The notes beneath the pieces were generated by a model, which was not told the DNA's origin, searched no databases, and saw nothing but the letters and a program-made list of their open reading frames with translations. Both the position numbers and the translations under genes were made by a program. Below, one piece after another: positions 5,905 to 7,437 of a stretch of DNA of 7,437 nt. The DNA is from Pseudomonadota bacterium. Its GTDB lineage: Bacteria; Pseudomonadota; Gammaproteobacteria; Xanthomonadales; Rhodanobacteraceae. The DNA is taken from assembly GCA_023412995.1 (NCBI GenBank), contig JAEZQS010000319.1, positions 1 through 7,437 of the forward strand, in the 5' to 3' direction. Every line of letters begins with the position of its first letter. Positions within the stretch are counted from its first letter, which is position 1.

Positions 5905-6684
5905 ATGCGCGCGCTGCGCTTCACGCTTGCGGGAATGCTGCTGCTGGCTGCCGTACCCGTCCTGGCCGAGGACCACACCGTCACCGCCCGCAACGGGCCG
6001 GGCGGGCGCCATTTCGATCCGGCGGCATTGACCATCGCGGTCGGCGACACGGTGACCTTCGTCAACGACCCGGCCGACCCGGGTTTCCACAACGTCGCCT
6101 CCGATCCGGGCTCGGTGACCGCCTTCCGCTGCGCCAACGGCTGCGACGGCGATGGCGGCGACGGCGACCCGGCCAGCAACCTCTGGTCCGCGACGGTGGC
6201 GTTCCCGACGGCAGGCAGCGCGCCGTACTATTGCGAGATCCACGGCGCACCCGGCGGCACGGGCATGGCGGGCGTCATCACGGTGACCGGCGGCACGCCA
6301 ACGCCGGCCATCGCGGTCGACCCGCCGACGCTCGCGGGGTCGGCCGAATCCGGTGGCTCGGCCGTACTCGGCTTTACCGTCGCCAACACCGGCGACGCCA
6401 CGCTCGACTGGACCGCGGACACGGCCAGCACGTCCTGCGACACGCCCGATGACGTGCCGTGGCTGCTGGTCGATCCGGTGGCAGGCAGCATCCCCGCGGG
6501 CGACCCGGCGATCCCGGTCGGCGTGCTGCTGGACGCGGCAAGCCTCGGGCCGGGCGTGTACGAGGCCGACATCTGCCTGCACAGCAACGATCCGGTAAAC
6601 GACCCGCTGGCGCTGCCGGTGACCTTCACGGTGGGCGAGGCCGACCGCATCTTCGCCGACGGTTTCGAGGCGCCCACCGGCTGA
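5905..6684 (+). CDS. Secreted plastocyanin-like (type-1 copper) protein with Ig/BACON-like domain and F-A-D-G-F-E tail
   Basis: Protein of 259 residues, exported by a Sec signal peptide (hydrophobic core about 8-18, likely cleavage V-L-A|E-D at 21/22). Residues 24-128 are a cupredoxin: F-D-P-A-A-L-T-I-A-V-G-D-T-V-T-F (37-52) then the copper ligands His62 (G-F-H-N-V), Cys110, His113 and Met121 (Y-Y-C-E-I-H-G ... G-M-A-G-V-I), a complete His-Cys-His-Met set, so copper binding and electron transfer are likely. Between His62 and Cys110 is an insert with C76-x3-C80 and the Asp/Gly loop D-G-D-G-G-D-G-D-P (81-89). Residues about 134-243 form an Ig-like, BACON/choice-of-anchor-type domain (V-A-N-T-G-D-A-T-L-D-W-T at 159-170, V-P-W-L at 184-187) with Cys178 and Cys224 as a possible disulfide. 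The C-terminus is D-R-I-F-A-D-G-F-E-A-P-T-G (247-259). The ATG at 5905 is chosen over the one at 5899 because GGAGG (5894-5898) lies six bases upstream of it and directly abuts the other. Its redox partner is unknown. Confidence 0.88.
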   Translation: MRALRFTLAGMLLLAAVPVLAEDHTVTARNGPGGRHFDPAALTIAVGDTVTFVNDPADPGFHNVASDPGSVTAFRCANGCDGDGGDGDPASNLWSATVAFPTAGSAPYYCEIHGAPGGTGMAGVITVTGGTPTPAIAVDPPTLAGSAESGGSAVLGFTVANTGDATLDWTADTASTSCDTPDDVPWLLVDPVAGSIPAGDPAIPVGVLLDAASLGPGVYEADICLHSNDPVNDPLALPVTFTVGEADRIFADGFEAPTG

Positions 6685-6694
6685 GCGGTGGGCG
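6671..6694 (+). terminator. Strong stem-loop enclosing the cupredoxin stop codon
   Basis: CGCCCACCG (6671-6679) and CGGTGGGCG (6686-6694) form a perfect 9-bp stem with a 6-base loop that holds the TGA stop (6682-6684). No T-run follows. It sits 12 bases before the preferred ATG of the sigma-factor gene and covers the alternative GTG at 6688. It could act as a terminator-like barrier, a processing/stability element, or a structure that tunes sigma-factor translation. Confidence 0.5.
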
Positions 6695-6705
6695 GCACGG
6701 CTGCA

Positions 6706-7251
6706 ATGGAACGCGCCATACTCCGGTCCGTGACCGGCGTGGGCAGCCGCCAGCAACAATTCGACGCGCTCGTCCGGGCACACTCGGGCGACCTGTACCG
6801 CTACGCGTTCTGGCTCTGCAGCCAGGACGCGCTGGCGCAGGACCTCGTGCAGGAAACCTTCCTGCGCGCGTGGCGCGCACTGGACACGCTCCGCGACGAC
6901 GTGGCGGCCCGCGCCTGGCTCACCACCATCCTCCGCCGCGAGCATGCGCGGCTGTACGAGCGCAAGAGCGTGCCGACGTCCGACATCGACGACATGGACG
7001 TGGGCGACGACGCGCCCGGCCCGGAGCACCGCGGCGAGGACGCGGTGCTGCGCGCCGCCATCGCGCGCCTCGACGCCAAGTACCGCGAACCGCTGGTGCT
7101 GCAGGTGCTGGGCGGCTACTCGTGCGCGGAAATCGCCGAGCAGCTCGCCATCAGCGAATCGGCCGTGATGACCCAGGTGTTCCGTGCGCGGCAGAAGCTG
7201 CGCGCGCTCATGGACACGACCCGGCGGGAGGCCGCGCATGGATTGCCTTGA
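6706..7251 (+). CDS. ECF-type RNA polymerase sigma factor (sigma-70 family)
   Basis: Group 4 sigma factor of 181 residues that directs RNA polymerase to a specific promoter set. Sigma region 2: F-D-A-L-V-R-A-H-S-G-D-L-Y-R-Y-A-F-W-L-C (19-38) then D-L-V-Q-E-T-F-L-R-A-W-R-A-L (46-59). A short acidic linker with T-S-D-I-D-D-M-D-V-G-D-D (91-102) separates it from region 4 (about 112-168), with the HTH Y-S-C-A-E-I-A-E-Q-L-A-I-S-E-S-A-V (138-154) followed by M-T-Q-V-F-R-A-R-Q-K-L-R, where most family members have K-S-R before the R-A-R. Region 3 is absent, as in ECF factors. Start choice is uncertain: ATG 6706 is used here; GTG 6688 lies in a hairpin arm, and GTG 6730 sits seven bases after a -10-like CATACT (6717-6722) and could be a near-leaderless start giving 173 residues. 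The 3' end overlaps the next gene by 14 bp, implying a sigma/anti-sigma pair. Confidence 0.92.
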   Translation: MERAILRSVTGVGSRQQQFDALVRAHSGDLYRYAFWLCSQDALAQDLVQETFLRAWRALDTLRDDVAARAWLTTILRREHARLYERKSVPTSDIDDMDVGDDAPGPEHRGEDAVLRAAIARLDAKYREPLVLQVLGGYSCAEIAEQLAISESAVMTQVFRARQKLRALMDTTRREAAHGLP

Positions 7252-7437
7252 GTTCCGCCGCCAGCTCGGCAGCGATCCACAGGCGCGGCCGGACGCGATG
7301 CGAGCGCATCGCGAGCACTGCGGCGGCTGCGCGCAGGCGCAGGCGCAGGCGCTCGTGTTCGACTCGCGCCTGGCCCGTGCGCTGGCCGTGCCGGTGCCGG
7401 ACGACCTCGCCGACCGCATCCTGCTGGCGCAGCTGAC
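7238..7437 (+). CDS. DUF3379-like zinc-finger putative anti-sigma factor, N-terminal part (cut by right window edge)
   Basis: First 66 residues of a protein starting M-D-C-L-E-F-R-R-Q-L-G-S-D-P. Cys3 plus H24-x3-C28-x2-C31 fits the zinc-binding anti-sigma (ZAS) pattern. The continuation L-A-V-P-V-P-D-D-L-A-D-R-I-L-L-A-Q (49-65) resembles the DUF3379 family I recall from xanthomonads next to an ECF sigma gene. The start ATG 7238 lies inside the sigma gene, overlapping by 14 bp, which favours translational coupling and a fixed stoichiometry. A membrane segment, expected in such proteins, would lie beyond the window edge, so I cannot say whether it is membrane-bound. The likely role is to hold the upstream sigma factor inactive until an unknown signal; this is inferred from position and the cysteine/histidine motif. 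Confidence 0.8.
   Translation, partial: MDCLEFRRQLGSDPQARPDAMRAHREHCGGCAQAQAQALVFDSRLARALAVPVPDDLADRILLAQL
7294..7313. repeat. Perfect 9-bp inverted repeat inside the anti-sigma gene
   Basis: Arms CGCGATGCG (7294-7302) and CGCATCGCG (7305-7313) are separated by AG. It lies in the codons for D-A-M-R-A-H-R, just ahead of the zinc-binding cysteines. It could form an mRNA hairpin or be a dyad for a regulator, or be chance in GC-rich coding DNA. Confidence 0.5.
7331..7352 (+). repeat. In-frame hexanucleotide tandem repeat (GCGCAG, about 3.7 copies)
   Basis: Three full copies of GCGCAG followed by GCGC, encoding A-Q-A-Q-A-Q-A directly after the Cys-x2-Cys of the putative zinc site. Copy-number change would keep the frame and add or remove two residues per unit. 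Confidence 0.7.

Noticed and set aside
4524..6179. Minus-strand open frame of about 550 codons overlapping the propeller gene
   Set aside because: Different frame from the signal-peptide/repeat protein; Arg-rich, and it spans the divergent promoter region and part of the cupredoxin gene.
5236..7419. Very long minus-strand open frame (about 727 codons) opposite the cupredoxin, sigma and anti-sigma genes
   Set aside because: Arg/Ala/Gly-rich composition with no domain logic; it is antisense to three genes with clear motifs and overlaps the propeller gene in another frame. A GC-rich shadow.
1..7437. tRNA/rRNA genes, CRISPR array, insertion sequence, prophage or integron site
   Set aside because: No cloverleaf-like segment, spaced direct repeats, transposase or integrase motifs, or terminal inverted repeats with target duplications were seen on either strand.

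Overview
The window looks like the chromosome of a very GC-rich gammaproteobacterium, most probably a member of the Xanthomonadaceae (Lysobacter/Luteimonas-like). This rests on several points: almost every codon ends in G or C; HemB is of the aspartate-rich, magnesium-type metal-site class; the order rsmG-parA-parB has no mnmG beside it; an ECF sigma factor is paired with a DUF3379-like protein; and two secreted proteins end in a short F-x-D-G-F-E tail that I associate with this group. The lineage call is inference from gene content and protein style, not from a search.

Left part (1-1412, minus strand): hemB (porphobilinogen synthase) is followed by the 5' part of aroE (shikimate dehydrogenase). 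They are joined by a GTGA start/stop overlap, and aroE runs off the left edge. Divergently, on the plus strand, lies a housekeeping cluster (1604-4579): a short SPFH/band-7-like membrane protein, rsmG (16S rRNA m7G527 methyltransferase), parA and parB. rsmG-parA-parB is the classical origin-proximal chromosome segregation cluster, and parA/parB are only 14 bp apart. No perfect parS site was seen in the window.

Right part (4583-7437): an accessory envelope/secretion region. A minus-strand gene ending 3 bp from the parB stop encodes a secreted protein with about seven W-N-G repeats, probably a seven-bladed beta-propeller. Divergent from it, across a 206-bp gap, lies a secreted protein with a type-1 copper (plastocyanin-like) domain followed by an Ig/BACON-like domain. 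These two unrelated proteins share the same C-terminal tail (D-x-[VI]-F-[AG]-D-G-F-E-x-P). Next, on the plus strand, are an ECF sigma factor and an overlapping gene for a zinc-finger DUF3379-like putative anti-sigma factor, cut by the right edge. A 9-bp stem-loop encloses the stop codon of the cupredoxin gene and separates it from the sigma gene.

The region most worth a second look is 4583-7437. Its two exported proteins carry a common tail that behaves like a sorting or anchoring tag, and they sit beside a sigma/anti-sigma pair. No RNA genes, insertion sequences, CRISPR arrays or tRNAs were seen, and there is no gene-free stretch longer than about 210 bp.
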